A DNA stretch of 64,000 bases from an uncultured Erysipelotrichaceae bacterium (GCA_902764545.1 CACWWC010000003.1:62001-126000); one strand, 5' to 3'. Shown: positions 35,762-44,755, numbered from the stretch's first letter. The notes: generated by a model not told the origin, from the sequence alone. A program made the numbers and translations.

Positions 35762-37828
35762 ATGAGAAAATTTTCAAACTTTATAACTAATAATAATATA
35801 ATAATTTTAATAATATCACTAGCATTATTAGTCCCTTCGATAATAGGATATGTTAATACAAGAATTAATTATGACATTTTAGTTTATTTGCCCGAAAATA
35901 TTGAAACAATAAAAGGTGAAAAGATATTAACAGAGGACTTTGGATTAGGGTCATATGCATTTGTTATGATCGACATGAACAACCCGTTAAATGTAATAAA
36001 ATTAGAAAATAATATTAGGAAAATTGATGGAGTAAAAAAAGCATTCAGTGTAGCTGATGTTATTGGCACATCAATACCAAAAGAGATGTTACCAGACGAA
36101 ATCCTTGATAAACTATATGATGATGATACAAGTATTATAATGGTTACTTTTGAGGGCTCAACCTCAGAAGATAAAACAATAAATGCAGTTACAGAGTTAA
36201 GAAAAGTTGTAGGTGATGCATCCAAAATAAGTAGTATGACATCACTTGTATTAGATACAAGAGATATATCAAATCAAGAGATGGCAATATATGTTGGTAT
36301 ATCAGTTTTACTATGTTTAATAGTGTTGATTATTGCAACAGACAGTTATATAATCCCAATATTTTTATTAGGTAATATTGGTCTTGCAATCATCTATAAC
36401 ATGGGAACTAACATTTTCCTAGGGGAAATATGTTATATTACCAAAGCGATAACAGCAGTTTTACAGCTTGGCGTAACTACAGACTATTCTATATTTTTAT
36501 ATCATAAATATGAACAAGCAATAAAAAGTGAAAATAATAAGAAAAAAGCAATGTCTAAAGCTATAGAAGAAACATTTAAATCAGTAGTAGGGTCATCATT
36601 AACAACTTTTGCAGGCTTTTTAGCACTATGCACTATGGATCTAAAATTAGGGACAGATATTGGCGTAGTAATGGCTAAAGGAGTAGTATTTGGCTTAATT
36701 ACCGTTTTAACAGTTTTTCCTGCCTGTATCTTAACATTTGATAAATTAATAACAAAAACTAAACATAAAAACTTACTACCAAAGTTCAAAACAATAAGAG
36801 AATTTTCAGTAAAAAAATATAAAATAATTTTTATCATATTTATAATACTACTAATACCTGCATATATAGGAAACAAAAATTATGAAGTATACTATAAACT
36901 AGACGATTCATTACCTGAAGACTTACCATTTCATGTAGCAAATACTGAACTTGCAAAAAGATTTAATATTATCTCACCAGAAATAGTTCTACTTGACAAA
37001 AATGTTAAAAAAAATGCCGTTGAAGACTTAACAGACGAGATTAAAGAAATAAAGGGAATATCTAATGTATTATCACCAACAGTATTAATGAGTGATGATG
37101 TAAGAGATATACTTCCACAAGAATTAAAAGATATAGTAGAAAACGATAAATATCAGCTCATAATAATAAATTCAGAATATGAAATAGCTTCCAACAAATT
37201 AAATAGCCAAATAAAAATGGTAGATAAATTAATAAAAAAATATGACAAAAAGGCTATTTTAGCAGGAGAAGGACCATTAATGAATGATTTAGTTACAATT
37301 GCAGATCATGATTTTAAAATGGTAAATTATACATCTATTATTGTAATATTCATAATAATGCTATTTGTACTACAATCAATAGGTTTACCAATTGTATTGA
37401 TATTTGCCATAGAGTTTGCAATCTTTCTAAATATGGCCATTGCATATTATACAGGAGTTAAACTTCCGTTTATTGCATCTATTGTTGTAGGAACAATTCA
37501 GTTAGGTGCAACTATAGATTATGCAATTTTGATGTCTACAAAATATTTAGAAGAACGAAATAAAAATAAAAAAGAAGGAAAACAAGCAATCAATGATACT
37601 CTAAAAACTACAATTCCATCAATTATAACATCAGCACTATGTTTCTTTGCTGCCACCGTAGGAGTTGCCTTATATACCAAAATAGATATGATAGGCTCAA
37701 TCTGTACCCTACTTGCTAGAGGATCAGTTATCAGTATGTTAGTAGTAATAATTATATTACCTGCATTACTATTAATATTTGATGGATTTATTATGAAAAC
37801 AACTAAATTTAAAAAGGAGGATAAATAA
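35762..37828 (+). CDS. MMPL/RND family transporter
   Basis: A 688-aa membrane exporter with two matching halves, each one helix plus an extracellular domain plus about five helices. The family Asp-Tyr signatures in helix 4 of each half are GVTTDYSIFLYHKYE and GATIDYAILMSTKYLEE, the proton-relay sites. The extracellular domains contain the usual LPEN and LPED turns. Relatives move lipids or hydrophobic compounds out of the cell. AAGGAGG precedes the ATG. The YhgE-like gene begins one base after its stop, so the two proteins probably work as one system under TetR control. Confidence 0.92.
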   Translation: MRKFSNFITNNNIIILIISLALLVPSIIGYVNTRINYDILVYLPENIETIKGEKILTEDFGLGSYAFVMIDMNNPLNVIKLENNIRKIDGVKKAFSVADVIGTSIPKEMLPDEILDKLYDDDTSIIMVTFEGSTSEDKTINAVTELRKVVGDASKISSMTSLVLDTRDISNQEMAIYVGISVLLCLIVLIIATDSYIIPIFLLGNIGLAIIYNMGTNIFLGEICYITKAITAVLQLGVTTDYSIFLYHKYEQAIKSENNKKKAMSKAIEETFKSVVGSSLTTFAGFLALCTMDLKLGTDIGVVMAKGVVFGLITVLTVFPACILTFDKLITKTKHKNLLPKFKTIREFSVKKYKIIFIIFIILLIPAYIGNKNYEVYYKLDDSLPEDLPFHVANTELAKRFNIISPEIVLLDKNVKKNAVEDLTDEIKEIKGISNVLSPTVLMSDDVRDILPQELKDIVENDKYQLIIINSEYEIASNKLNSQIKMVDKLIKKYDKKAILAGEGPLMNDLVTIADHDFKMVNYTSIIVIFIIMLFVLQSIGLPIVLIFAIEFAIFLNMAIAYYTGVKLPFIASIVVGTIQLGATIDYAILMSTKYLEERNKNKKEGKQAINDTLKTTIPSIITSALCFFAATVGVALYTKIDMIGSICTLLARGSVISMLVVIIILPALLLIFDGFIMKTTKFKKEDK

Positions 37829-37829
37829 T

Positions 37830-39515
37830 ATGAAAAAAATAACAAAAGTAATAGTATCTCAAATCCTAATGCTTCCGATAATTCTACCGCTAAATACGTT
37901 TGCAATGAATAAAACTGAAACTATATATTCTACATTAAATTATGATGGTTCAATTAGCAAAACGACAATTAGTACGAGATTATCTGAATTAAAAAAAGGT
38001 GAAGTAGATGACTATACATATTTAGAGAGTATTAAGAACATAAACGGAAATGAAAAATTTACAAGAGAAAGTTCCAAAGTTACATGGAAGTCTACAGGAA
38101 AAGACATTTATTATCAAGGAAAAATAAACAATGAATTACCAATTAAAGTAAAAGCAATATACTATCTAAATAACGAAGAAGTAGAGCCAAGTAAAATACA
38201 AGGCAAAAAAGGTAATATTAAAGTTACCTTTACGTTAACTAATAATGATTATAACAATGAATATGGAATGTATGTCCCATATGTAGTTGATATAACAACT
38301 GTTTTGAATAGTAAAACAACATCAAACTACAAAGTAACAAACGGAAAGAACGTATCTGTAGGAAATAAAACCATAATCACCGCGATTGCATCTCCAGGAC
38401 TATATGAAAATACAAGTATTGAAGAGTTTAAAGAAATAGACAAAGTTACAATTAGTTATGATACGGATAAGTATGAAAAAACAGATTATTACTTTGTAAT
38501 AACGCCAAAAGTATTATCAGAATTAGATGTATCTAAATTAGAAAAGGCAAGTGCTAAACTTTCAGACGTCAACAAATTAAAAACAGGAGGAGAAGAATTA
38601 GAAAAAGGAACAGAAGAATTAGAATCAGGAACAGGGCAATTAAACACAGGTTTGGAAAGTCTAAATAAAGGGTTAAAAGAAGCCCTAGATGGATCGGAAG
38701 AACTTGCAAATGGGCTAGATAAAATTACCACCGGTTCAAAGTCTCTTTCATCACTTCCGGTATTGGTTCAAAAACTTTATGATACATATAACAGTAATAT
38801 GAAAATGTTAGAAGAAATAACAAATGGTACAACAGAAAAGCAGCTAACAGAAGGTATCAAAAATGCAACAGAAGAAAAAGCTAAATTAGAAAGTCTACTA
38901 TCTCAAGTTAATGCTGGTATTGCACAATTAGAACCTGGCGAAAGTCTTAACGCTCTAACTGAAGAACAAATAGTACAATTAAGTACTCTTAGAGCGCAAA
39001 AAATGGAGATAGAAACAGGAATTAAAAAATACGAAGAGGGAATTTCAGAAGCCTATGCAAATCTTTCAATGCTTCCTAAAGCACCTTATAAGATTTCTGG
39101 TGCAAATGAAGTTATTGCTCAGGTCTTATGTGGTATACTTAATACAGATAGCATTGAAAATATAAATGATAATTTAATAAAATCATTTAATGAAAATATC
39201 TTAAGTTTAATAAATGGAATTGAAAATATTCATCAAGGTTCAAAACAACTTAACAAAGGAATAAACGAATTATACGAAGGTTCAAATAAGTTAGTAGATG
39301 GTTCTGAAAAAATAGAAGTTGGAACACAAGCATTAAATGATGGAGTAAAAAAACTAAAAGAAGAAGGAATTTCAAAAATAGTAACATTATCAAATAAATT
39401 AATTAGTTATAGTAATAAAGTAGAAAATCTCACAAAAATGTCTAAAAATTATTCTGGATTTTCATCAAACAATTCCAATGAAACGATTTTCATATATAAG
39501 TTATCAACTAAATAA
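37830..39515 (+). CDS. YhgE/Pip-like secreted accessory protein of the MMPL transporter
   Basis: A 561-aa protein with a signal peptide (residues 1-26, KVIVSQILMLPIILPLNTFA). Residues about 30-235 are beta-rich (KVKAIYYLNNEEVEPSKIQGKKGNIKV and similar). From about 250 onward there are short repeats of the form L-x-x-G-x-x-x-L (GTEELESGTGQLNTGLESL and QLNKGINELYEGSNKL), the coiled-coil hallmark of YhgE/Pip family proteins. No membrane-spanning C-terminus is present, so it may be freely exported or held by its partner. AAGGAGG precedes the ATG, 1 base after the MMPL stop. Confidence 0.8.
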   Translation: MKKITKVIVSQILMLPIILPLNTFAMNKTETIYSTLNYDGSISKTTISTRLSELKKGEVDDYTYLESIKNINGNEKFTRESSKVTWKSTGKDIYYQGKINNELPIKVKAIYYLNNEEVEPSKIQGKKGNIKVTFTLTNNDYNNEYGMYVPYVVDITTVLNSKTTSNYKVTNGKNVSVGNKTIITAIASPGLYENTSIEEFKEIDKVTISYDTDKYEKTDYYFVITPKVLSELDVSKLEKASAKLSDVNKLKTGGEELEKGTEELESGTGQLNTGLESLNKGLKEALDGSEELANGLDKITTGSKSLSSLPVLVQKLYDTYNSNMKMLEEITNGTTEKQLTEGIKNATEEKAKLESLLSQVNAGIAQLEPGESLNALTEEQIVQLSTLRAQKMEIETGIKKYEEGISEAYANLSMLPKAPYKISGANEVIAQVLCGILNTDSIENINDNLIKSFNENILSLINGIENIHQGSKQLNKGINELYEGSNKLVDGSEKIEVGTQALNDGVKKLKEEGISKIVTLSNKLISYSNKVENLTKMSKNYSGFSSNNSNETIFIYKLSTK

Positions 39516-39521
39516 AAATAA

Positions 39522-39656
39522 TTTTGCACCCATTTGGGTGATAAAGGAAAAGTTGTAGCAAAGGGTGAAAATAAGGAAGTGTTTGAAAAATGCAAATTAT
39601 ATAAAGAACTAAGAAATAGAACTTTTGCTAGTATAAGTAATAATAACTATGAATAA
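39522..39656 (+). pseudogene. Remnant of an ABC transporter ATPase gene (C-terminal tail)
   Basis: A frame bounded upstream by TAA (39519-39521) reads LGDKGKVVAKGENKEV, then FEKCKLYKELRNRTF, ending at TAA 39654-39656. This matches the end of ABC exporter nucleotide-binding domains, as in the intact exporter of this window (VLDKGECVGIGTHKELLKNCDIYKEI). Walker A, signature and Walker B are absent and no upstream coding sequence joins it. It is best read as the last piece of a deleted transporter gene beside the MMPL operon. Confidence 0.6.
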
Positions 39657-39668
39657 AATAAAAGTAAG

Positions 39669-39700
39669 ACAATTATATTAAAAATATAATTGTTTTTTTC
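39669..39700 (+). terminator. Strong intrinsic terminator
   Basis: ACAATTATATT (39669-39679), loop AAA, AATATAATTGT (39683-39693) and TTTTTTC. It ends the MMPL operon and the gene remnant. Confidence 0.85.
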
Positions 39701-39750
39701 TATATAAGATAGTAAAATAAATAATAGATGTGTAGTATAGGAGGAAAAAT

Positions 39751-41508
39751 ATGACACCTATTAGAGATTTATTTACAAAATTATTCAAAAAGAAAAAAGA
39801 TAATTCTATATGGTTAGAATATTATTCAAGAGAAGAAAAAAGTATAAAATTTACAGATAAGAGCATCTATAATTATATGGTTGATGAAGTAGGAGAAGAT
39901 AAAGACTTCATTGCACTTAATTATTTTGGAAATAGATTGAGTTATAATGAATTTTTTTACAATATCAATATTTGTGCAAAAGCTTTAAGAGAATATGGAG
40001 TTAAAAATGGAGACGTTGTAACTATATGTTGTCCTAATATGCCAGAAGCAATTTATGTATTCTATGCATGCAATAAGATTGGGGCAGTTGCAGATATGGT
40101 GCATCCATTATCTAGTCCAGAACAACTATATAGTTACTTAACCAATTCAAAATCAAGAATATTATTTCTAGTAGACTTTAATTATAGTAAAATGAAAGAA
40201 GTAATTGAAAAATCGTTGGTATATAAAACGATTCTCGTCTCGCCAAAAGAATCAATGCCAATTGGATTAACAATAGGATATACACTAACAAGAAGTTTAA
40301 CGCAAAAAAAGCCTAAGTTATCTGATAATAAATATATGTCTTGGAAAGAATTTATGGGAGTAGGTTTATTAAGTAATGATAAATATAGAGCAAAGGTTGA
40401 TAAAAATGATCTAGCCCTTATCCTTCATAGTGGAGGAACAACAGGAACCCCAAAAGGAATAATGATATCAAATTATAGTTTTAATGCACTTGCCCAACAA
40501 TCAGCAGTAAATGTTATTGAAGTTAAACCAAAAGAAAAGATATTGACAATATTACCTATATTTCATGGATTTGGCCTTGGTGTGTGTGTGCATACGCCTT
40601 TATGTCTAAAGGTAGAAACAATTCTAATGCCAGAGTATGATGCCAATAGATTTTATAAAATATGGAAATATGATAAGCCTAATGTAATTCTGGGTGTACC
40701 AACTTTGTGGGAAGGTATGATGTCAAATAAGAAATTTGATGACGTAGATATGTCACAATTAAAATACATAGTTAATGGAGGAGATTACTTAACCTTAACA
40801 GCAGAAGCCAGAATAAATGACTTCTTGCATAGACATGGAGCTAAAGTGGACATATTAAAAGGATATGGAATGACAGAATCGGTTGCCGCAACGGCATATA
40901 CATTTCCAGGGACAAACGAACCAGGAAGTATAGGGATTCCAATGGTAGGAAATAAATATATGGTTTGTAATCCTGATACATTAGAAGAACTGCCTTTAGG
41001 TGAAGAAGGAGAATTATGTGTACAGGGTCCTACACTCATGATGGGGTATCTAAATAATAAAGAAGAAACAGATAAAGTTTTAAAGAAACATAAAGATGGA
41101 ACAATCTGGTTACATTCAGGAGATATCGGGTATATTGCCCCAAACGGAATAATATACTATACTCAAAGATTAAAGAGGATGATTGTTGTATCTGGTTTTA
41201 ATGTTTATCCATCATCAATTGAAGAAGTAATAGCTAAACACCCTGATGTAGATAAAGTCTGCGTAATAGGTATACCACATAAATATAAAATGCATGTACC
41301 AAAAGCCTTCGTTGTATTAAAAGAAGGAATTGAGCCTACTGCAAAAATAAAAAAAGAAATTATTGAATTATGTAAATCATCACTTTCAGTATTTTCATTG
41401 CCAAAATACTATGAATTTAGAGACTCACTTCCAAAAACGCTATATAATAAGGTAGATTATAAAAAGTTAGAAAAAGAAGAAGAAGAAAAACGTAATAGTA
41501 AAAATTAA
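39751..41508 (+). CDS. AMP-forming acyl-CoA synthetase / ligase
   Basis: A 585-aa adenylate-forming enzyme. The phosphate loop HSGGTTGTPKG is near 226-236, the adenine-binding motif GYGMTESVAATA near 372, the hinge region SGDIGYIAPNG and KRMIVVSGFNVYPSSIEEV near 475, and the C-terminal catalytic Lys region has KTLYNKVDYK. It probably activates a fatty or other carboxylic acid to its CoA thioester. Substrate cannot be read. TAGGAGG precedes the ATG. The gene seems to be transcribed alone. The Lys/Glu-rich end lies near a GAAGAA/TTCTTC inverted repeat that may stop transcription. Confidence 0.9.
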   Translation: MTPIRDLFTKLFKKKKDNSIWLEYYSREEKSIKFTDKSIYNYMVDEVGEDKDFIALNYFGNRLSYNEFFYNINICAKALREYGVKNGDVVTICCPNMPEAIYVFYACNKIGAVADMVHPLSSPEQLYSYLTNSKSRILFLVDFNYSKMKEVIEKSLVYKTILVSPKESMPIGLTIGYTLTRSLTQKKPKLSDNKYMSWKEFMGVGLLSNDKYRAKVDKNDLALILHSGGTTGTPKGIMISNYSFNALAQQSAVNVIEVKPKEKILTILPIFHGFGLGVCVHTPLCLKVETILMPEYDANRFYKIWKYDKPNVILGVPTLWEGMMSNKKFDDVDMSQLKYIVNGGDYLTLTAEARINDFLHRHGAKVDILKGYGMTESVAATAYTFPGTNEPGSIGIPMVGNKYMVCNPDTLEELPLGEEGELCVQGPTLMMGYLNNKEETDKVLKKHKDGTIWLHSGDIGYIAPNGIIYYTQRLKRMIVVSGFNVYPSSIEEVIAKHPDVDKVCVIGIPHKYKMHVPKAFVVLKEGIEPTAKIKKEIIELCKSSLSVFSLPKYYEFRDSLPKTLYNKVDYKKLEKEEEEKRNSKN

Positions 41509-41547
41509 GAGGCATTCTTCTTCTTTTTTTAATAAAGTGGTGATAAT

Positions 41548-42093
41548 ATGTTAGTAAAAAATAAAGATAAATTTTATAAATATTTATTCATATATAAACA
41601 TCTAAAATTTATTAAATTTGAAACAAATATAAAAGATCAAGAATTAAAAATTGTTATCAATGCACTCAATATAAAAAGTAGATATAAAAGAATAAAATAT
41701 ATTGTAAATGAAGGATGTAGATTTATAGATCAATATTATAGTAAATGTAATTTATGTCATTTTAAAAATAATATATGTATTTATTATCGAATTAGTAATA
41801 AAAATTATATAAATGGTTGTTGTAGAAAGTGTAGATACCAGTCTAATGTAGGCTGTACAACAAAAAATGTAGCATGTAAACTGTTTAACTGTTCATATGT
41901 TGACTATAACGGTGTAGAAAAGCTGAAATTTGAAGATGTTACATTATTTAAACTATTGAATCATTATCAAAGATATGTATTAAAAAATGACTACTTTTCA
42001 AGCGTCAAAACAGTTACTATAGATTTATATGTAGGTCCTATGTGTTTGCTTATAAGACTTATAATAAGGGTGATAGAATGGGTTACTATATAA
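41548..42093 (+). CDS. Cys-rich hypothetical protein, probably metal-binding
   Basis: A 181-aa protein. Residues about 57-115 hold 12 Cys in the order CRFID...CNLCHF..NICIYY...NGCCRKCRYQ...GCTTKNVACKLFNC, a dense pattern that suggests a zinc or iron-sulfur site. I have a sense of similar Cys patterns in other Firmicutes proteins of unknown function, but no named family. GTGGTGAT precedes the ATG. Its last residues overlap the ribosome site and start of the next gene by 16 bases, so the two are translationally linked. Confidence 0.7.
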   Translation: MLVKNKDKFYKYLFIYKHLKFIKFETNIKDQELKIVINALNIKSRYKRIKYIVNEGCRFIDQYYSKCNLCHFKNNICIYYRISNKNYINGCCRKCRYQSNVGCTTKNVACKLFNCSYVDYNGVEKLKFEDVTLFKLLNHYQRYVLKNDYFSSVKTVTIDLYVGPMCLLIRLIIRVIEWVTI

Positions 42094-42479
42094 TAGGAAA
42101 CAATAGAGATATTACAAAAAGTTTTGTAGAAAAAATTAAGGATTATTACCAAATCAAATCGTTTAACTTAGATGACTTAATAACTGAAAATGGAAAAATT
42201 ATTGAAGATCAAAAGCAAATAAGGAAGATAAATGATATAGTAATAAAAAATAAGGAATGGATAATTGTTGCCTATAACACAAATAAAATTGATTTATTAT
42301 GTAATTTAGCGAATATAATAATTTTTATAAATCTTAAAGAAAAAAAATTATTTAAAAAATATAAAGGGGATTCTCAAAACAATATAATGATTTATTTAAA
42401 AAAACACATTAGGAAAGGAATAATTCTTAATAGTAAAAGTGATATAAGGAAATTTTTAAAAAGTATGTATGAATCATAG
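42078..42479 (+). CDS. Degenerate P-loop kinase-like protein
   Basis: A 133-aa protein. I used ATG 42078 behind AAGGGTGAT; a longer frame from 42042 has no ribosome site. MGYYIIGNNRDITKSFVEKI sits where small nucleotide kinases have a P-loop. FNLDDLI, then KEWIIVAYNTNKIDLLCNLANIIIFINLKEKK, follow the order of FlaR/adenylate-kinase-like proteins (W-I-I-x-G-N-Y...A-D-x-I-I-F-L). The GxxxxGK[ST] loop itself is missing, so it may not bind ATP normally. This fold call is by eye. It overlaps the Cys-rich gene. Confidence 0.55.
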   Translation: MGYYIIGNNRDITKSFVEKIKDYYQIKSFNLDDLITENGKIIEDQKQIRKINDIVIKNKEWIIVAYNTNKIDLLCNLANIIIFINLKEKKLFKKYKGDSQNNIMIYLKKHIRKGIILNSKSDIRKFLKSMYES

Positions 42480-42512
42480 AAATAATCACTAGAATAATTT
42501 AGTTAATTATGT

Positions 42513-42518
42513 TATAAT
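42513..42518 (+). promoter_or_regulatory. Extended -10 element upstream of queH
   Basis: TGT-TATAAT (42510-42518) lies about 25 bases before the queH start; only a weak -35 is visible. Confidence 0.45.
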
Positions 42519-42542
42519 CTCCTAAGAAATGAAGTGATAACG

Positions 42543-43148
42543 ATGAACTATGATATAAAAATGCAGGAACAAATATCAAACATTAAAGAAGGAGAAAAAC
42601 TTTTACTGCATGCTTGCTGTGCGCCATGTAGTAGTGCAGTGCTTGAAAGAATTGCAAATTATTTTACAGTAACAATTTTCTACTATAATCCTAATATCAC
42701 AAATAAAAATGAATATAATAAAAGAATTGAAGAAGTGAAAAAATTTATATCTAAATTTAAGACAAAATATCCAGTAGAACTAATTGAGGGCAATTATGAT
42801 AAAGAAAAATTTGATAAAATATCATTCGGATTAGAAAAAGAGCCCGAAAGAGGGCGCAGATGTTATAAGTGTTATGAACTAAGGCTTAATGAAACCGCAA
42901 AAATAGCAGTGAAATTAGGATTTAAATATTTTTGTACAACATTAACCTTATCACCCCATAAGAACGCAACATGGATAAATGAAATAGGTGAAATATTAGA
43001 AAAAAAATATAGCACTAACTATTTATACTCTGATTTTAAGAAAAGAAACGGCTATAAAAGAAGTATTGAATTATCAAAAGAATACAGCTTATATAGGCAA
43101 GATTACTGTGGGTGTATTTACTCAAAGAAAAATATCAATAATCATTAA
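42543..43148 (+). CDS. queH: Epoxyqueuosine reductase QueH
   Basis: A 201-aa QueH (formerly DUF208), the non-B12 enzyme that reduces epoxyqueuosine to queuosine in tRNA. The Cys signatures are complete: HACCAPCSS near residue 23, GRRCYKCYELRL near 105, and YCGCIYS at the end, which bind iron-sulfur and metal centres. TTLTLSPHKN is also typical. I used ATG 42543, six bases after AAGTGAT; a GTG at 42534 lies in that site. It completes the pathway begun by tgt and queA at 4-6 kb but is encoded alone, with its own terminator. Confidence 0.93.
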   Translation: MNYDIKMQEQISNIKEGEKLLLHACCAPCSSAVLERIANYFTVTIFYYNPNITNKNEYNKRIEEVKKFISKFKTKYPVELIEGNYDKEKFDKISFGLEKEPERGRRCYKCYELRLNETAKIAVKLGFKYFCTTLTLSPHKNATWINEIGEILEKKYSTNYLYSDFKKRNGYKRSIELSKEYSLYRQDYCGCIYSKKNINNH

Positions 43149-43172
43149 AAAGAATATAATATAATATGTAAA

Positions 43173-43206
43173 GGATGTAAAGTAATTTCTTTACATCCCA
43201 TTTTTA
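43173..43206 (+). terminator. Intrinsic terminator after queH
   Basis: GGATGTAAAG (43173-43182) pairs with CTTTACATCC (43189-43198), then CATTTTT. The 3' arm also holds the -35 box of the murC promoter. Confidence 0.8.
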
Positions 43207-43218
43207 TTATATTATAAT
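43190..43218 (+). promoter_or_regulatory. Promoter of murC
   Basis: TTTACA (43190-43195), a 17-nt spacer and TATAAT (43213-43218). The -35 lies in the descending arm of the queH terminator, so the two signals are nested. Confidence 0.65.
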
Positions 43219-43238
43219 TTTAAAGAGGAAGTGTGCAT

Positions 43239-44570
43239 ATGAAATATTATTGTATAGGTATTAAAGGAACAGGAATGTCAACATTAGCTCAAATACTTTT
43301 TGATTTAGGTAACGAAGTATCAGGTTATGATGATGCAGTAGGGCATAAATTTACACAAGATGGTTTGGAAGAAAGAGGTATACCAATTTATTATGATCAA
43401 AATCATGAAATAGATAAAGATACAATAGTAACATACAGTGTAGCCTTCAAAGAAGATCATCCTGAAATTCAAAGGGTTAAAAATTTAGGGTTGCAAATCA
43501 AAAAATATAATGAAATCATGGGTAATGTAATAGATATGTTTAAATCTATTGGAGTAAGTGGAACTCATGGAAAAACATCCACCTCATCAATGATAAAACA
43601 TATATTATCAAATACAATAGGATGTAATTACTTCATAGGAGCAGGGGATGGATATGCATCATCTGAAAATGAATACTTTGTCGTTGAAAGCGATGAATTT
43701 AATCGTCACTTCACCGCATATCATCCAAAATATTCCATAATAACTAATATTGAAGCGGAGCACCTTGAATGCTATAAAGATATAGACGATATTAGAGACA
43801 CTTTTGAATTATTTGCAAATCAAACATCAAAATTTGTAATAGCAAATGGAGATAATACGGAAGTAAAAAAAATAAATTATAATACCAGAGTAATATTTTA
43901 TGGATTTGAGTTTAACAATGACGTTGTCATAAAGAATTTAAAATTAGAAAAAAATGGATCAATTTTTGATTTATATATAAAAGAAGAATTATATGGAAGT
44001 TTTGAGGTTCCACTATTTGGAAAGCATATGGTATCTAATGCCTGTGCTGCAATCATTATGTGTAAACAAATCGGAATTGAAAAAGAAGATATATACAATT
44101 TATTAAAGACATTTAAAAATGCAGAGAGAAGATTTGCAATAGAAAAAATCGGTAAAACAATAATTATAGATGATTACGCGCATCATCCTACCGAGATAAA
44201 AGCGACATTAGAAGCGGCGAAACAAAAATATCCAGATAAAAGATTAATAGCAATTTTTAAACCTAACACATATTCAAGGACAAAAGATTTTGCAGATGAA
44301 TTTGCAGAATCATTACAATTAGCAGATAAGGCGTACTTAACAGAAATCGATTCAAACAGGGAAAAACAAGAAGAATATCCTGGAGTAACATCACAAATTA
44401 TTTTAAATAAAATTGACAATGCAGAATTAATATCTGAAGAGACAATTAATAAATTAGATAACGTCGAAGAATCTGTTATCTGTGTAATGAGTTGCGCATA
44501 TGTCGAAAATCTCATCAATTCTATAAAAAATTATATTGTAAGTTCATATAGTGAAGAAAATATTGAATAA
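43239..44570 (+). CDS. murC: UDP-N-acetylmuramate--L-alanine ligase
   Basis: A 443-aa Mur ligase that adds the first amino acid (L-Ala) of the peptidoglycan stem. The N-terminal nucleotide fold begins GIKGTGMSTLAQIL, the ATP loop is VSGTHGKTSTSSMI (about 107-120), VESDEFNRHF follows, and the C-terminal domain shows DDYAHHPTEIKATLEA. I used ATG 43239 behind AGAGGAAG; a GTG at 43233 is closer than ideal. Promoter and gene stand alone, away from the division and cell wall cluster. Confidence 0.95.
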   Translation: MKYYCIGIKGTGMSTLAQILFDLGNEVSGYDDAVGHKFTQDGLEERGIPIYYDQNHEIDKDTIVTYSVAFKEDHPEIQRVKNLGLQIKKYNEIMGNVIDMFKSIGVSGTHGKTSTSSMIKHILSNTIGCNYFIGAGDGYASSENEYFVVESDEFNRHFTAYHPKYSIITNIEAEHLECYKDIDDIRDTFELFANQTSKFVIANGDNTEVKKINYNTRVIFYGFEFNNDVVIKNLKLEKNGSIFDLYIKEELYGSFEVPLFGKHMVSNACAAIIMCKQIGIEKEDIYNLLKTFKNAERRFAIEKIGKTIIIDDYAHHPTEIKATLEAAKQKYPDKRLIAIFKPNTYSRTKDFADEFAESLQLADKAYLTEIDSNREKQEEYPGVTSQIILNKIDNAELISEETINKLDNVEESVICVMSCAYVENLINSIKNYIVSSYSEENIE

Positions 44571-44581
44571 AAATTAAAACA

Positions 44582-44636
44582 ATTATTGCCATAAAGCAAA
44601 GAATATGATATTATTAACTAGTCAAATGGCAATAAT
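44582..44636. repeat. 11-bp inverted repeat in front of tRNA-Glu
   Basis: ATTATTGCCAT (44582-44592) and its exact reverse complement ATGGCAATAAT (44626-44636) are separated by 33 bases and end four bases before the tRNA. They enclose the likely tRNA promoter. Confidence 0.8.
44587..44614 (+). promoter_or_regulatory. Probable promoter of tRNA-Glu
   Basis: TTGCCA (44587-44592), a 16-nt spacer and TATTAT (44609-44614). The -35 falls within the left arm of the inverted repeat. Confidence 0.45.
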
Positions 44637-44640
44637 ATAT

Positions 44641-44717
44641 GGCCTGTTGGTGAAGTGGCTTAACACACTGCCCTCTCAAGGCAGCATTCACGGATTCGAA
44701 TTCCGTACAGGCTACCA
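44641..44717 (+). tRNA. tRNA-Glu (anticodon CTC)
   Basis: A 77-nt cloverleaf with encoded CCA. Acceptor GGCCTGT pairs with ACAGGCT (one G-U at the end). The anticodon stem CTGCC/GGCAG encloses loop CTCTCAA, so the anticodon is CTC, reading GAG. The T arm is CACGG-ATTCGAA-TTCCGT-like with the TTCGAAT loop. The sequence resembles Bacillus tRNA-Glu, but with CTC instead of the usual TTC anticodon, so a TTC species must be encoded elsewhere. It is followed by its own terminator. Confidence 0.93.
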
Positions 44718-44727
44718 TAATGATTTT

Positions 44728-44753
44728 AAATCGTTGATAACAACGATTTTTTT
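44728..44753 (+). terminator. Intrinsic terminator of tRNA-Glu
   Basis: AAATCGTTG (44728-44736), loop ATAA, CAACGATTT (44741-44749) and a T run. Confidence 0.88.
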
Positions 44754-44755
44754 AT

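Noticed and set aside
39527-39540. CACCC-ATTT-GGGTG as a riboswitch or terminator
   Set aside because: No aptamer pattern or T run; it lies inside the ABC gene remnant and may be chance.
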